The notes under the pieces: generated by a model
The model's input: only the letters and a program-made list of their open reading frames with translations
What the model was told of the DNA's origin: nothing
Databases searched by the model: none
Part shown: one piece after another, positions 17,416 through 25,875 of the stretch
Layout of the letters: the number at the start of each line of letters is the position of its first letter
Position numbering within the stretch: the first letter of the stretch is position 1
Source of the DNA: JAWVYT01 sp046483065
Lineage (GTDB): Bacteria; Gemmatimonadota; Gemmatimonadetes; Longimicrobiales; RSA9
Assembly: GCA_046483065.1 (NCBI GenBank)
Contig: JAWODW010000104.1
Coordinates: 1-64,000 of the forward strand
Reading direction: 5' to 3'
DNA length: 64,000 nt
Program-made: the position numbers and the translations under genes

Positions 17416-18374
17416 CCGCAGACACCGGCGCGGGGCGTCACGAGGACGCGGGGGCAGAGGGCGCCCCCAGGGCCGAGCGCGTCACCGTCGGGGCGGCCGC
17501 GAGAGACGTCCTGGCCGCCCGGGAAGGCGGCCGCGCCGTGGCCGTGGTGGGTCGGGCCGACGAGGCCGGCCAGTCCATCCGGGTGCTGGTCTACGACGAC
17601 GGCGAAACCCGGGGCACGCTGGGCGACCCGGCCCTCGACGAAGCCGCCCGCGAGATCGGCGCGAACCTGCTCGACTCGAGCGACGCGGCGTGGACGCTGG
17701 AAACACCCGACGGCCGGGCCACGCTGTACGCCGAGGCCCACCGGCGCCCGGGACGTCTCTTCGTGGTGGGCGCCGGCCACATCGGCCTGGCCCTGGCCCA
17801 CACCGCCGAGCTCGCCGGGTTCCCCCTGGTGGTCCTCGACGATCGGGAAGAATTCACCGCCGACGACCGGTTCCCCACAGCCGCCGCCGTCCACCGCATG
17901 GACTTCTCCGACCCCTTCGCCGACATGGCGCCGGGACCCGCCGATTTCGTGGTCCTCGTCACCCGCGCCCACAAGTACGACTACGACTGCCTCCTGGCGC
18001 TCCTGGACGCTGGCGCTCCACCCCGATATATCGGGATGATCGGAAGCCGGCGCCGGGTGCGGGCCGCCTTCCGCCAGCTCATGGAGAGCGGCGTGCCCGG
18101 GGACCGCCTGGCGTCGATCCACGCGCCCATCGGCGTGGATATCGGCGCCGAGACGCCCGAAGAGATCGCCCTCTCCATCGCCGCGGAGCTCGTGGCCGTG
18201 CGCAGGGGCGTGGAGCCCGGCGGCTCGCTCCGCAACCGAGAGCGCATCATGGAACGGTTCCTAGAGGACGAGGGCGAGGGCGAGAGCGAAGCCGGGGACG
18301 AGGGCGAGGGCGAGAGCGAAGCCGGGGACGAGGGCGAGGCCGGGGGTTCGGGACCGGAGATCGTTCGAACGTGA
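17412..18374 (+). CDS. XdhC-family protein, C-terminal Rossmann domain, with acidic repeat tail
   Basis: A 320-residue protein. After a variable N-terminal part, the LFVVGAGHIGLALAHTAEL Rossmann motif and DDREEFT acidic end define the XdhC C-terminal domain. CLLALLDAGAPPRYIGMIGSRRR and HAPIGVDIGAETPEEIALSI are its other signatures. XdhC proteins hold and sulfurate the molybdenum cofactor for xanthine-dehydrogenase-type enzymes. The tail consists of two perfect 30-base repeats plus a partial one, coding an EGEGESEAGD unit. GTG start chosen for the four-base overlap with the MobA-like gene. The CoxI-type N-terminal domain is encoded separately downstream. Confidence 0.87.
   Translation: MTADTGAGRHEDAGAEGAPRAERVTVGAAARDVLAAREGGRAVAVVGRADEAGQSIRVLVYDDGETRGTLGDPALDEAAREIGANLLDSSDAAWTLETPDGRATLYAEAHRRPGRLFVVGAGHIGLALAHTAELAGFPLVVLDDREEFTADDRFPTAAAVHRMDFSDPFADMAPGPADFVVLVTRAHKYDYDCLLALLDAGAPPRYIGMIGSRRRVRAAFRQLMESGVPGDRLASIHAPIGVDIGAETPEEIALSIAAELVAVRRGVEPGGSLRNRERIMERFLEDEGEGESEAGDEGEGESEAGDEGEAGGSGPEIVRT
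18267..18326 (+). repeat. Two 30-base in-frame tandem repeats
   Basis: Two identical 30-base units lie at 18267-18296 and 18297-18326, with a partial third. They code for the acidic tail of the XdhC-like protein. This is recent-looking duplication with no third-position drift. Confidence 0.9.
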
Positions 18375-18383
18375 ACGAACGAT
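18360..18383. promoter_or_regulatory. Inverted repeat spanning the XdhC-like stop codon, in an AT-rich leader
   Basis: The arms atcgttcg/cgaacgat (8 bp, perfect) flank an 8-base loop that contains the stop codon. The roughly 100 bases that follow (to 18470) are strikingly AT-rich for this genome and include a TACAAT -10-like box at 18424-18429, but no convincing -35. This may be an operator or terminator plus a promoter for the CoxI-like gene. Confidence 0.4.
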
Positions 18384-18488
18384 TCCTGTGGAAAAACAGT
18401 TACGTTGTTGTGTCACATAGGTTTACAATGACGTTGCCTGAGATAGTTCATTCAAGCTCGAATGAAATCGTCGCCCGAGGAGGGGATC

Positions 18489-18824
18489 GTGAGTGAGGAC
18501 GAGGTCGTATATCGAGCGCTCGTGGATGCGGCGGCCGCGGGTCGGCGGGTGGCGCTGGCAACGGTGATCGCGGCCCGGGGTTCCACGCCGCGGGATGTGG
18601 GCAGCAAGATGGTGATCGGCGCGGATGGCGATCTGGTGGGCACCATCGGCGGCGGGTGCGGGGAGGGCGAAGTGCTGGAGGTTGCCCGGGAAGTGCTGGC
18701 GTCGGGCCAGCCGGCCCGGGTGCGGGTGGAGCTGACCGATGCGGAGGACTCGTGGAGCCCCGCCGTGTGCGGGGGTCTCATGGACGTATTCGTGGAGCCT
18801 GTAGATCCGGACGGAGCGACATGA
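18489..18824 (+). CDS. XdhC/CoxI-family N-terminal domain protein
   Basis: A 111-residue protein equal to the first domain of XdhC/CoxI: ATVIAARGSTPRDVGSKM and GTIGGGCGEGEVLE are the signatures. In full-length proteins this domain precedes the Rossmann domain; here the two halves are separate genes and in reversed order. GTG at 18489 is preferred over the in-frame ATG at 18462, because a strong Shine-Dalgarno (aggagggg, 18478-18485) sits just before it. The stop overlaps the start of the next gene (ATGA). No molybdenum hydroxylase gene is visible, so its client enzyme is unknown. Confidence 0.83.
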   Translation: MSEDEVVYRALVDAAAAGRRVALATVIAARGSTPRDVGSKMVIGADGDLVGTIGGGCGEGEVLEVAREVLASGQPARVRVELTDAEDSWSPAVCGGLMDVFVEPVDPDGAT

Positions 18825-19897
18825 GCGTCACGCTCTATGTGGGCACCCGCCGGGGTCTGTTCCTGGCCACATCGGAAGACCGGCGGAGCTGGCGGATGGA
18901 GGGGCCGTATCTGGCTGGCCGGGAGGTCTTCTACGCGTTCCGGGACGCCCGGACCGGGAGCGTCTGGGCGGCCACGAGCCACAAGGTCTGGGGCGCCCAC
19001 GTCCACCGCAGCGACGACGGCCGGGACTGGGAGGTGCTGGACGCGGCGCCTTATCACCCGGACGAGCGAGGTCTCGACGCCATCTGGTTCCTGGCGCCCG
19101 GGCCACCCGACGAGCCCGACACCCTGTGGGCGGGGATCCAGCCGGCGGGGCTCTTCCGGACCCACGATGCCGGGCAGAGCTGGGAGCCGTCGCCGCTGAA
19201 CGAGCACCCCACCCGTGAAACGTGGCAGGCGGCAGGGGGCGGGCTGGCGCTGGGCGGGATCCAGCACGACCCGTCGGACCCGGACCGGATTTACTGCTCC
19301 CTCTCCGCCGGCGGCGTCTATCGCTCCGAGGACGGGGGCGCGAGCTGGACACCGGTGAACGAGGGCGTCCGGTGCGACTTCCAGCCCCGGCGCTACCCGG
19401 AGGCGGGGCAGTGCGTGCACAAGCTTCGGGTCCATCCCGCCCGTACGGATCGGCTCTACCAGCAGAACCACTGCGGCGTCTACCGGTCCGACGATCGGGG
19501 CGAGCACTGGGAAGAGATCACCGGCGGGCTGCCCAGCGACTTCGGGTACGCGTGCGCCGTGGACCCGGCGGACCCCGACGTCGTCTACGTGATCCCGGAG
19601 GAGTCGAGCCACATGCGGGCCACGGTGGACGGGAAGCTGCGGGTCTACCGGAGCGAGGACGCCGGCGCCACCTGGACGGCGCTCACGAACGGGCTGCCCC
19701 AGGAGCACGCGTACGTGTCCGTGCTCCGGGACGCCATGGAGCACGACGACCTCGCGCCCCACGGCCTCTACTTCGGCACGTCCACCGGCCACCTCTTCGG
19801 CAGCGCCGACCGCGGCGAGTCGTGGCACGCCATCGCCGGGTACCTGCCGAAGATCCTCTGCGTGACGGTGAGCGCGGAGGACGCGGAGGGGCGCTGA
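18821..19897 (+). CDS. BNR/VPS10-type beta-propeller (exo-sialidase-like) protein
   Basis: A 358-residue protein built from repeated Asp-box motifs of the S-x-D-x-G-x-x-W type: for example SDDGRDW, THDAGQSW, SEDGGASW, SDDRGEHW, SEDAGATW and SADRGESW, spaced along a likely six-bladed propeller. No signal peptide is visible, so it appears cytoplasmic. Genes of this kind are often annotated as glycosyl hydrolases, but catalytic residues cannot be assigned here. It is translationally coupled to the CoxI-like gene by an ATGA overlap, an unexplained association. The last codons resemble the dispersed repeat arm (gcggaggacgcggagg). Confidence 0.85.
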   Translation: MSVTLYVGTRRGLFLATSEDRRSWRMEGPYLAGREVFYAFRDARTGSVWAATSHKVWGAHVHRSDDGRDWEVLDAAPYHPDERGLDAIWFLAPGPPDEPDTLWAGIQPAGLFRTHDAGQSWEPSPLNEHPTRETWQAAGGGLALGGIQHDPSDPDRIYCSLSAGGVYRSEDGGASWTPVNEGVRCDFQPRRYPEAGQCVHKLRVHPARTDRLYQQNHCGVYRSDDRGEHWEEITGGLPSDFGYACAVDPADPDVVYVIPEESSHMRATVDGKLRVYRSEDAGATWTALTNGLPQEHAYVSVLRDAMEHDDLAPHGLYFGTSTGHLFGSADRGESWHAIAGYLPKILCVTVSAEDAEGR

Positions 19898-19914
19898 GGT
19901 CGTTGACCTCTGGC

Positions 19915-20235
19915 CTAATCCGCTGCCTCACCGGCGGGCCAGCCGTACCGGCCCATCTCCACCCGCCCGCCTTCCGACACCACGACGCCCTCCTCTTCCA
20001 GCAGCTGCCGCTGTAACAGGCGCCCGTGGTGGATGCGGGGGATGGTGATCTCGCCGCGGGCGCTGATCACGCGCCACCAGGGGACGGCCTGGTCGTCCAG
20101 TGCCCGGAGCACGGCCCCGACGGCCCGGGCGGCGCCGGGACTGCCGGCGAGCTCGGCGATGGCGCCGTAGCTGGCCACCCGACCCGATGGCACGCTCCGG
20201 ACCGCGTCGTGTACCCTGGCGGTGAAGTCGGACAT
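19915..20235 (-). CDS. Alkyltransferase-like protein (ATL)
   Basis: A 106-residue protein of the MGMT DNA-binding fold. It matches MGMT through VPSGRVASYGAIAELAG and the arginine-finger region. The active-site PCHRV is replaced by PWWRV (Pro52-Val56): Trp replaces the acceptor Cys, and Trp also replaces the His. That defines ATL proteins, which bind O6-alkylguanine without repairing it and hand the lesion to nucleotide excision repair. Its ATG is only 17 bases from the divergent thiI start, so promoters must overlap coding sequence or transcripts may lack leaders. Confidence 0.9.
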   Translation of the reverse strand: MSDFTARVHDAVRSVPSGRVASYGAIAELAGSPGAARAVGAVLRALDDQAVPWWRVISARGEITIPRIHHGRLLQRQLLEEEGVVVSEGGRVEMGRYGWPAGEAAD

Positions 20236-20252
20236 ATCCCTAAGGTAGGCGC

Positions 20253-21710
20253 ATGGTAGAGAAGCGGCAGGAGCACCTGGCCCTGGTCCGGTTCGGCGGT
20301 GAGCTGTTCATCAAGTCGAAGCGGACGCGGGCGGCGTTCATCCGGCGGCTGGTCCGGAACCTCGAGGACGCCGTGGCCGGGCTGTCCGGTGACGCGTCGG
20401 TGGAGCGGGGCTGGGACCGGCTCTTCGTCCACGCCGACGACGCCAGCGTCTATCCGACGGTGGCCCGGGTCTTCGGGGTCAGCTCCATCAGCCGGGTGGA
20501 GGCGGTGACGCCGGCCACGGTGGCCGATATCCTGGCCGCCGGCGAGGCGTTCATCGAGCGGGTCCGGGGTCGGACCTTCGCCATCCGCGCCCGGCGGGCG
20601 GGTGAACACGATTTCTCCTCTCAGGACGTCCAGGTCGAGCTGGGCAACCTGCTGCTGGATGCGTCGGCGGGCGTGGACCTGGACGCGCCGGAGGTGGAGG
20701 TCTTCGTGGAGGTCCGCAACGAGCGGGCGTACCTCTTCGCCGAAAAGATGGTGGGCGCCCGGGGGCTGCCGCTGGGCGTGGAGGGCAAGGCCGTGACGCT
20801 GCTCTCGGGCGGGTTCGACTCGGCGGTGGCCGCGTGGCTGATGCTGAAACGGGGCATCACCCAGGACTACGTCTTCTGCAACCTGGGCGGCGACGCATAC
20901 GAGCGGGCGGTTGTGCAGGTCGGGAAGGTGCTGGCCGACAGCTGGAGCTACGGCACCCGGCCCCGCCTCCACGTGGTGGACTTCGCGGGCCCGCTGGATG
21001 AGCTCCGGTCGCACGTGAAAGCGAAGTACTGGCAGGTGGTGCTGAAGCGGCTCATGTACCGTGCGGCGTCGGCGGTGGGGGCGGAGATCGGCGCGGAGGC
21101 GATCATCACGGGGGAAGCCGTAGGCCAGGTCTCCTCGCAGACGCTGACGAACCTGCGGGCCATCGAGCCGGCGGCGGCGCTGCCCCTGTTCCGGCCGCTC
21201 CTGGGCTTCGACAAGGAAGAGATCATCGAGCGGGCCCGGGCGGTGGGTACCGCCGTGCTCTCGGAGCAGGTGAAGGAGTACTGCGCCATCGCCCCCGGCC
21301 GACCGGTGACGTCGGCGTCGGTGTCGGCGGTGGCGGGCGAGGAGCGGAAGGTCGACCTGTCGGTGGTGGACCACGCGGTGGCCGACCGGAAGGTCCTGGC
21401 GCTTCGCGACCTGACGCCCACAGACCTGGTGGCGCCCTACCTGTTCACGGAAGAGGTTCCGGACCACGCCGTGGTCCTGGACTGCCGACCGGAGTCCGCA
21501 TATCGGCACTGGCACCTGCCCGGTGCGGAACGGAAGGACGAGTGGGAGCTGCTGCGGCGGTACGGCAGCCTGGACCGGGACGCCCACTACGTGCTGTACT
21601 GCGGCCACGGGATCCAGTCGGCGCATATCGCCGAACGGATGCAGCAGGCCGGCTATGAGGCCTACTCGTTCCGGGGTGGAGTGAAGGCGCTGAAGGAGTG
21701 GGCGGAATAG
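20253..21710 (+). CDS. thiI: tRNA 4-thiouridine synthase ThiI with rhodanese domain
   Basis: ThiI adenylates and thiolates U8 of tRNA, and in many bacteria also supplies sulfur for the thiamine thiazole. The 485-residue protein has an N-terminal ferredoxin-like plus THUMP region (about 1-170), the PP-loop SGGFDS at residues 185-190, the catalytic Cys344 in EYCAIAPGRP, and a C-terminal rhodanese domain with persulfide Cys450 in VLYCGHGIQS. It is therefore the long, E. coli-like form. The start lies 17 bases from the divergent ATL gene. The stop is convergent with the quinone reductase gene. Confidence 0.95.
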   Translation: MVEKRQEHLALVRFGGELFIKSKRTRAAFIRRLVRNLEDAVAGLSGDASVERGWDRLFVHADDASVYPTVARVFGVSSISRVEAVTPATVADILAAGEAFIERVRGRTFAIRARRAGEHDFSSQDVQVELGNLLLDASAGVDLDAPEVEVFVEVRNERAYLFAEKMVGARGLPLGVEGKAVTLLSGGFDSAVAAWLMLKRGITQDYVFCNLGGDAYERAVVQVGKVLADSWSYGTRPRLHVVDFAGPLDELRSHVKAKYWQVVLKRLMYRAASAVGAEIGAEAIITGEAVGQVSSQTLTNLRAIEPAAALPLFRPLLGFDKEEIIERARAVGTAVLSEQVKEYCAIAPGRPVTSASVSAVAGEERKVDLSVVDHAVADRKVLALRDLTPTDLVAPYLFTEEVPDHAVVLDCRPESAYRHWHLPGAERKDEWELLRRYGSLDRDAHYVLYCGHGIQSAHIAERMQQAGYEAYSFRGGVKALKEWAE

Positions 21711-21726
21711 CGCGAGGGCGGCGCCG

Positions 21727-22707
21727 TCACCAGCTGAGGACCACCTTTCCGAAGGTGTCATTGGACTCCATCAGCTCGTGGGCCCGTACCACCTCGTCCA
21801 TGGGCATCACCTCGTGGATCACCGGTTCCACGGCGCGCCGATGCACGAGCGGCACCACCGACTTCTCGAAGCTGCGGGCGGCAGCGGCCTTCTCCGCCGG
21901 CGGCCGGCTCCGGAGCACCGTCCCCACTAGGGTCAGCCGTTTCCGGAGCACGGCGCCGAGGTCCAGCTCGGCGGTGCGCCCCCCCGTCAGTCCCACCAGG
22001 ACGATCCGGCCCCGGGACCCCACGCACGCCAGGTCCTCCTCCAGGTAGGAGCCGCCCACCAGGTCGAGGATCGCCGGTACGCCCCGGCTGGCCGTGGCGG
22101 AGAGCACGGCCTCGGCGAACCCGCCGTCGGAGGTATCGACGGCCACATCGAGGCCGAGGTCCCGGGCCCGCTCCAGCTTCCACGACGAGCGCGACGTCCC
22201 GATGACGGTGGCCCCCCACGCCTTGGCCACCTGGAGCGCGGCCGTGCCGACGCCGCTCCCCACGGCGTGGATCAGGAGCGTCTCCCGCCCCCGGAGCCCC
22301 ATGCGGAGCTCGAGGGCGTCCTGGGCGGTGATGAACGCCTCCGGAATCGCCGCCGCCTCCTCGAACGAGAGCTGCGACGGGATGGCGATGGCCTCGTCGG
22401 CCTGGAGAGTGACGTACTCGGCGTACCCGCCGCCACCAACGAGCCCCATGACCCGGTCGCCCACCGACCACACGCTGACGTTGGGGCCCACGGCGTCGAC
22501 CCTGCCCGCATACTCGAGGCCGGGGATGTCCCGGGGCCAGCCGGACGGGGCCGGGTAGTGGCCCTGACGCTGGAGGGTGTCCGCCCGGTTCACCGCCGTG
22601 GCGGCCACGCGGACTCGTATCTCGCCGGCGCCCGGCTCGGGATCGGGAACCTCCCGGATCCGGAGCACCTCGGGGCCGCCGGGCTCCGTGATCACGACCG
22701 CTTTCAT
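21727..22707 (-). CDS. NAD(P)H:quinone oxidoreductase, zinc-independent MDR family (PIG3/QOR-like)
   Basis: A 326-residue cytosolic medium-chain reductase. The N-terminal GroES-like domain starts MKAVVITEPGGPEVL and contains AVNRADTLQRQG. The Rossmann domain has HAVGSGVGTAALQVAKAWGATVIGTSRS. Zinc-ligand cysteines of alcohol dehydrogenases are absent, fitting quinone oxidoreductases that reduce quinones or enones with NADPH. It is the last of three minus-strand genes (MFS, GlsB-like, QOR) with 62- and 27-base gaps, likely one transcript; an exporter plus a quinone reductase suggests a stress or detoxification unit (inference). Confidence 0.9.
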   Translation of the reverse strand: MKAVVITEPGGPEVLRIREVPDPEPGAGEIRVRVAATAVNRADTLQRQGHYPAPSGWPRDIPGLEYAGRVDAVGPNVSVWSVGDRVMGLVGGGGYAEYVTLQADEAIAIPSQLSFEEAAAIPEAFITAQDALELRMGLRGRETLLIHAVGSGVGTAALQVAKAWGATVIGTSRSSWKLERARDLGLDVAVDTSDGGFAEAVLSATASRGVPAILDLVGGSYLEEDLACVGSRGRIVLVGLTGGRTAELDLGAVLRKRLTLVGTVLRSRPPAEKAAAARSFEKSVVPLVHRRAVEPVIHEVMPMDEVVRAHELMESNDTFGKVVLSW

Positions 22708-22734
22708 GGTGTCCCCTCGGTAGGGTACGGCAGG

Positions 22735-23004
22735 CTAGAGCGCCTTCCGCGCCACCAGATGGTAAATGAACGGAAAGAGCATCGCACCCAGTACCGCCCC
22801 GATGAGCGCACCCGTTCGGAGCGGTGTGGGGTCGTGGGCCACGTACGGCGCCACGCCGAGCATGCCGCCGATGAACGCTCCCGTCACGCCGAAGAAGATG
22901 CTCAGGAACGCCGTGGTCGTGGGCCCGCGATACACCGAGCGCACTACCAGGCCCCCGACGACGCCGAGGGCCAGCCAGATCAGGAAGCCGGTCAAGAAGG
23001 TCAT
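22735..23004 (-). CDS. GlsB/YeaQ/YmgE-type small membrane protein
   Basis: An 89-residue protein with three hydrophobic helices. The Gly-rich pattern (GFLIWLALGVVGGLVVR, FFGVTGAFIGGMLG, GALIGAVLGAMLFPF) is that of the transglycosylase-associated GlsB/YeaQ family, stress-induced membrane proteins of unclear mechanism. The ATG at 23004 was chosen because the family starts with this helix; the open frame runs far upstream antisense to the MFS gene. It lies between the MFS and quinone reductase genes on the same strand. Confidence 0.78.
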   Translation of the reverse strand: MTFLTGFLIWLALGVVGGLVVRSVYRGPTTTAFLSIFFGVTGAFIGGMLGVAPYVAHDPTPLRTGALIGAVLGAMLFPFIYHLVARKAL

Positions 23005-23066
23005 AGGGCGGGATATAAATCGACCGGGCCATGACCGCAAGCCCGCCGCCTCCGCCGGCCCGTAGG

Positions 23067-24257
23067 TCAGCCCGTCCGGTAGGTGGGGACGGGGATACGG
23101 AGGGCCAGTGCCACGGCCACCGCCACCAGCACGGCGCCGATATAGAATGGAATCCGGATCCCCAGCGCCTCGAAGACGGCGCCGGCCCAGACGGGTCCCA
23201 GGACCCGCCCGATCCCGCCCACCACCTGCTGCCCACCAAGCATGGCCCCCTGGGAGTCCGTATCGGTCTCCTGGGACACCAGACTCGCGAGCGACGGGAA
23301 GGTCAGCCCCGTGGCCAGTGCCCACAGGGGGACGATGGCGAACATCACCAGCGCGTTCGGGACCAGCGGGATGGTCAGCAGGCTGACGGAGAGGACCAGT
23401 GTGCCCGCCTGCACGATCCGGCGCTCCCCGAACCGGCGGGCCAGCCACCCCACGATGAGTCCCCGGACCACCACCGTCGTGGCCCCGGCGGTGGAGAACA
23501 CGATCCCCATGTCGAGGGCGTCCATGTCGTGGGCCCGCTCCGCGAAGAGCGCCAGGACCGACGTCATGGCCGTGAACGACATGATGGAGAGGAAGTAGAC
23601 CAGGAGGAGGAGGCCGAAGGGGTAGCTGGTGAGCGTTCCGACCCACCGCTTCAGAGACGCTGCCTGCGCCGTCTGCGCCACCCCCGTCGTGCGCTGGCCG
23701 TCGGGCTGCCGGGGTGACTCGGGGAGGAAGAAGATCGCCGCGCCCCCGTTCACCACGCACAGCCCCGCGGCGATGAACCCGGGCACGGCGTACCCGAACT
23801 GGCTGAAGTAGCCGCCGATGGCGGGGCCGATGAGGATCCCGAGCCCCGATGCGGCGCCGAGCATGCCCATCCCGTGGGCCCGATCCTCGGGACCCGTGGT
23901 ATCGGCCACGTACGCCTGGGCCACGGAGATGGTCCCGCCCGCGGCGCCGGCCGCGATACGGGAGACGAAGAGTATGAGGAGCGAGGTCGCCAGCCCGAAG
24001 ATCAGGTAGGAGACGGCCGAGGCGAAGAGGCCCGCGATGATGAACGGCCGGCGGCCCAGACGGTCGGAGACCCGCCCCCAGATGGGGACCGCGATGAACT
24101 GCATGGCCGAGAACGACGCGATCAGGAGCGTCACGTCCAGCGGCGATGCACCGAACTCCTCGGCGTAGTACGGGAGCAGCGGGAGCACGATCCCGAAGCC
24201 GATCATGTCGACCAGAACGGTGACGAACAGGATCGCCAGCCGGGATGTTCTCAGCAT
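23067..24257 (-). CDS. MFS efflux transporter, TetA/DHA1-like
   Basis: A 396-residue transporter with 12 predicted membrane helices. Typical DHA1 drug/H+ antiporter motifs are present: motif A (WGRVSDRLGRRPFI) between helices 2 and 3, and FIAAG/GPAIGGYF in the first half, close to the TetA/MFS tetracycline-exporter subfamily. The substrate is not predictable. It starts the three-gene minus-strand unit with GlsB and a quinone reductase, and is divergent from the GGDEF cyclase across 127 bases. Confidence 0.9.
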   Translation of the reverse strand: MLRTSRLAILFVTVLVDMIGFGIVLPLLPYYAEEFGASPLDVTLLIASFSAMQFIAVPIWGRVSDRLGRRPFIIAGLFASAVSYLIFGLATSLLILFVSRIAAGAAGGTISVAQAYVADTTGPEDRAHGMGMLGAASGLGILIGPAIGGYFSQFGYAVPGFIAAGLCVVNGGAAIFFLPESPRQPDGQRTTGVAQTAQAASLKRWVGTLTSYPFGLLLLVYFLSIMSFTAMTSVLALFAERAHDMDALDMGIVFSTAGATTVVVRGLIVGWLARRFGERRIVQAGTLVLSVSLLTIPLVPNALVMFAIVPLWALATGLTFPSLASLVSQETDTDSQGAMLGGQQVVGGIGRVLGPVWAGAVFEALGIRIPFYIGAVLVAVAVALALRIPVPTYRTG

Positions 24258-24287
24258 TCGTCTCGGATACCCTCGGATTGAATACGC

Positions 24288-24316
24288 TTGTAAGGGGTGG
24301 GACCAAGCCCTACATT
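24288..24316 (+). promoter_or_regulatory. Probable promoter of the GAF-GGDEF gene
   Basis: TTGTAA (24288-24293) and TACATT (24311-24316) are spaced by 17 bases, the same -35 box and spacing as the cydA promoter. Transcription would start about 60 bases before the ATG. The -10 box is only a four-of-six match, so this is tentative. Confidence 0.42.
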
Positions 24317-24384
24317 GCCGTCAGGATCGATGCTGCCCGGTCACGGTCCTCTCGAGCCGACGCCGGGCTGTTCCCGAACTCCCC

Positions 24385-25875
24385 ATGTCACGTAGGAATC
24401 CCGCCGACCTCGATTTTCAGGAGCGTTACGCCGTCCTGCTGGACATCGGGCGTGTCCTGACGGCCACGCTCTCGCCCGAGGCCCTCTACCGGACCATCTA
24501 CGAGCAGGCCAGCCGCGTCCTCGAGACCACCGGGTTCTTTATCTCGCTGTACGATGAGGCGGAAGACCAGGCCACCGTGGTGTTCTACGCGGACCGGGGC
24601 CAGATCGAGCGGCCGGGCGTAACCTACCGGGGCTCCGAGAGCCGCGCCATTCGGGAGGCCCGCCCGATCCGGGAAGAGATCCAGCATCCCGATCGGGCCG
24701 TCATGCTCCTGGGTCCCGAGAGTGACGAGGAGGTGACCCGGTCCGTCCTCGCGGCACCGCTTCTTCGGGAAGAGCAGGTGTTGGGCGTCATCAGCGCCCA
24801 GAGCTACCGCCCGGAAGCGTACACCGAGAGCGACCTCGAGCTGCTGAGTGCCATCGCCGGGCTGGCCGCTGTGGCCATCTCCAACGCCCGGGCCGTGAGC
24901 GAGATCGAACGGCAGCGCCGGGAGTCGGAGCGCATGGAGGAGATCAGTCGCGCACTGACCTCGTCCCTGGACCTGACGGAAGTGCTGGAGCGGATCGTCG
25001 AAGCCACCCGCGAGCTGGCGGAGGCGGACGGCGCGGGGGTGTGGCTGCTGCAGGAGGACGGCCGCGCCGAGATCGCCATGACCGCCGGCGAGATCGCGCT
25101 CCCTGTCGGCACGGCCATTGACATCCCGGCCGCGCTGGAGGCGCGGCTGCTGGCCGGTGAGCCCGTAAGCCTCCCCGCCGATGTCAGAGCCGGGAACGTC
25201 CCGGCAGAGCTCCTGGAGATGCTCCAGGCCGACTCGGCCGTCGCCGTGCCTCTCATCGCGGAGCAGGAAGTCATAGGCGCGCTCTCGGTAAGCCACATGG
25301 TGGCAAGGAGCTATCCGCCGAGGGAGATCCGGCTGCTGGAACGCTTTGCGTTCAACGCGGCCGTGGCCGTCTCCAACGCCCGGCTCCACGAGCGGCTCCG
25401 GACCCTCTCCCTCACCGACCCGCTCACACTGCTGCCCAACCGCCGGCACATCGACATCTTCCTCCAGAAGGAGTTCGCCGCCGCCGAACGGGGTCGGGAC
25501 CTGACCGTGATCCTTTTCGACCTCGACGATTTCAAGGTCTACAACGACACCCAGGGGCACCAGGGCGGCGATGCCATCCTCCGCCGCTTCGCCGAGATCC
25601 TGGACTCCCAGACCCGGGCCATGAACCTCGCCGCCCGATACGGCGGCGACGAGTTCATCTGTATCCTCTCCGACACCGACCGGGAGGGCGGCTCGATCCT
25701 CATGGGCCGGGTCATCGACGAGGTGCGCGGCGACCCGGACATGGGTCGGGTGGGGGTGAGCGCCGGAATGGCCGTCTACGATCCGGGCATGGCCAGCCCC
25801 GACGAGCTCATCCATGCGGCCGACGAGGACCTCTACCGGGCCAAGGCCTCGCGAGGCGAGGTGTCGCAGGGATGA
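24385..25875 (+). CDS. Diguanylate cyclase with two GAF domains
   Basis: A 496-residue soluble protein that should make cyclic di-GMP from two GTP. Two GAF sensor domains (about 15-165 and 185-335) precede the GGDEF domain (about 340-495). The active-site motif is intact (GGDEF, residues 420-424). The product-inhibition I-site, normally RxxD just upstream, reads RAMN, so feedback inhibition may be weak. The ATG at 24385 is preferred over a longer frame from 24205, since homology begins there and a promoter candidate lies between. The next gene overlaps its stop. Confidence 0.92.
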   Translation: MSRRNPADLDFQERYAVLLDIGRVLTATLSPEALYRTIYEQASRVLETTGFFISLYDEAEDQATVVFYADRGQIERPGVTYRGSESRAIREARPIREEIQHPDRAVMLLGPESDEEVTRSVLAAPLLREEQVLGVISAQSYRPEAYTESDLELLSAIAGLAAVAISNARAVSEIERQRRESERMEEISRALTSSLDLTEVLERIVEATRELAEADGAGVWLLQEDGRAEIAMTAGEIALPVGTAIDIPAALEARLLAGEPVSLPADVRAGNVPAELLEMLQADSAVAVPLIAEQEVIGALSVSHMVARSYPPREIRLLERFAFNAAVAVSNARLHERLRTLSLTDPLTLLPNRRHIDIFLQKEFAAAERGRDLTVILFDLDDFKVYNDTQGHQGGDAILRRFAEILDSQTRAMNLAARYGGDEFICILSDTDREGGSILMGRVIDEVRGDPDMGRVGVSAGMAVYDPGMASPDELIHAADEDLYRAKASRGEVSQG

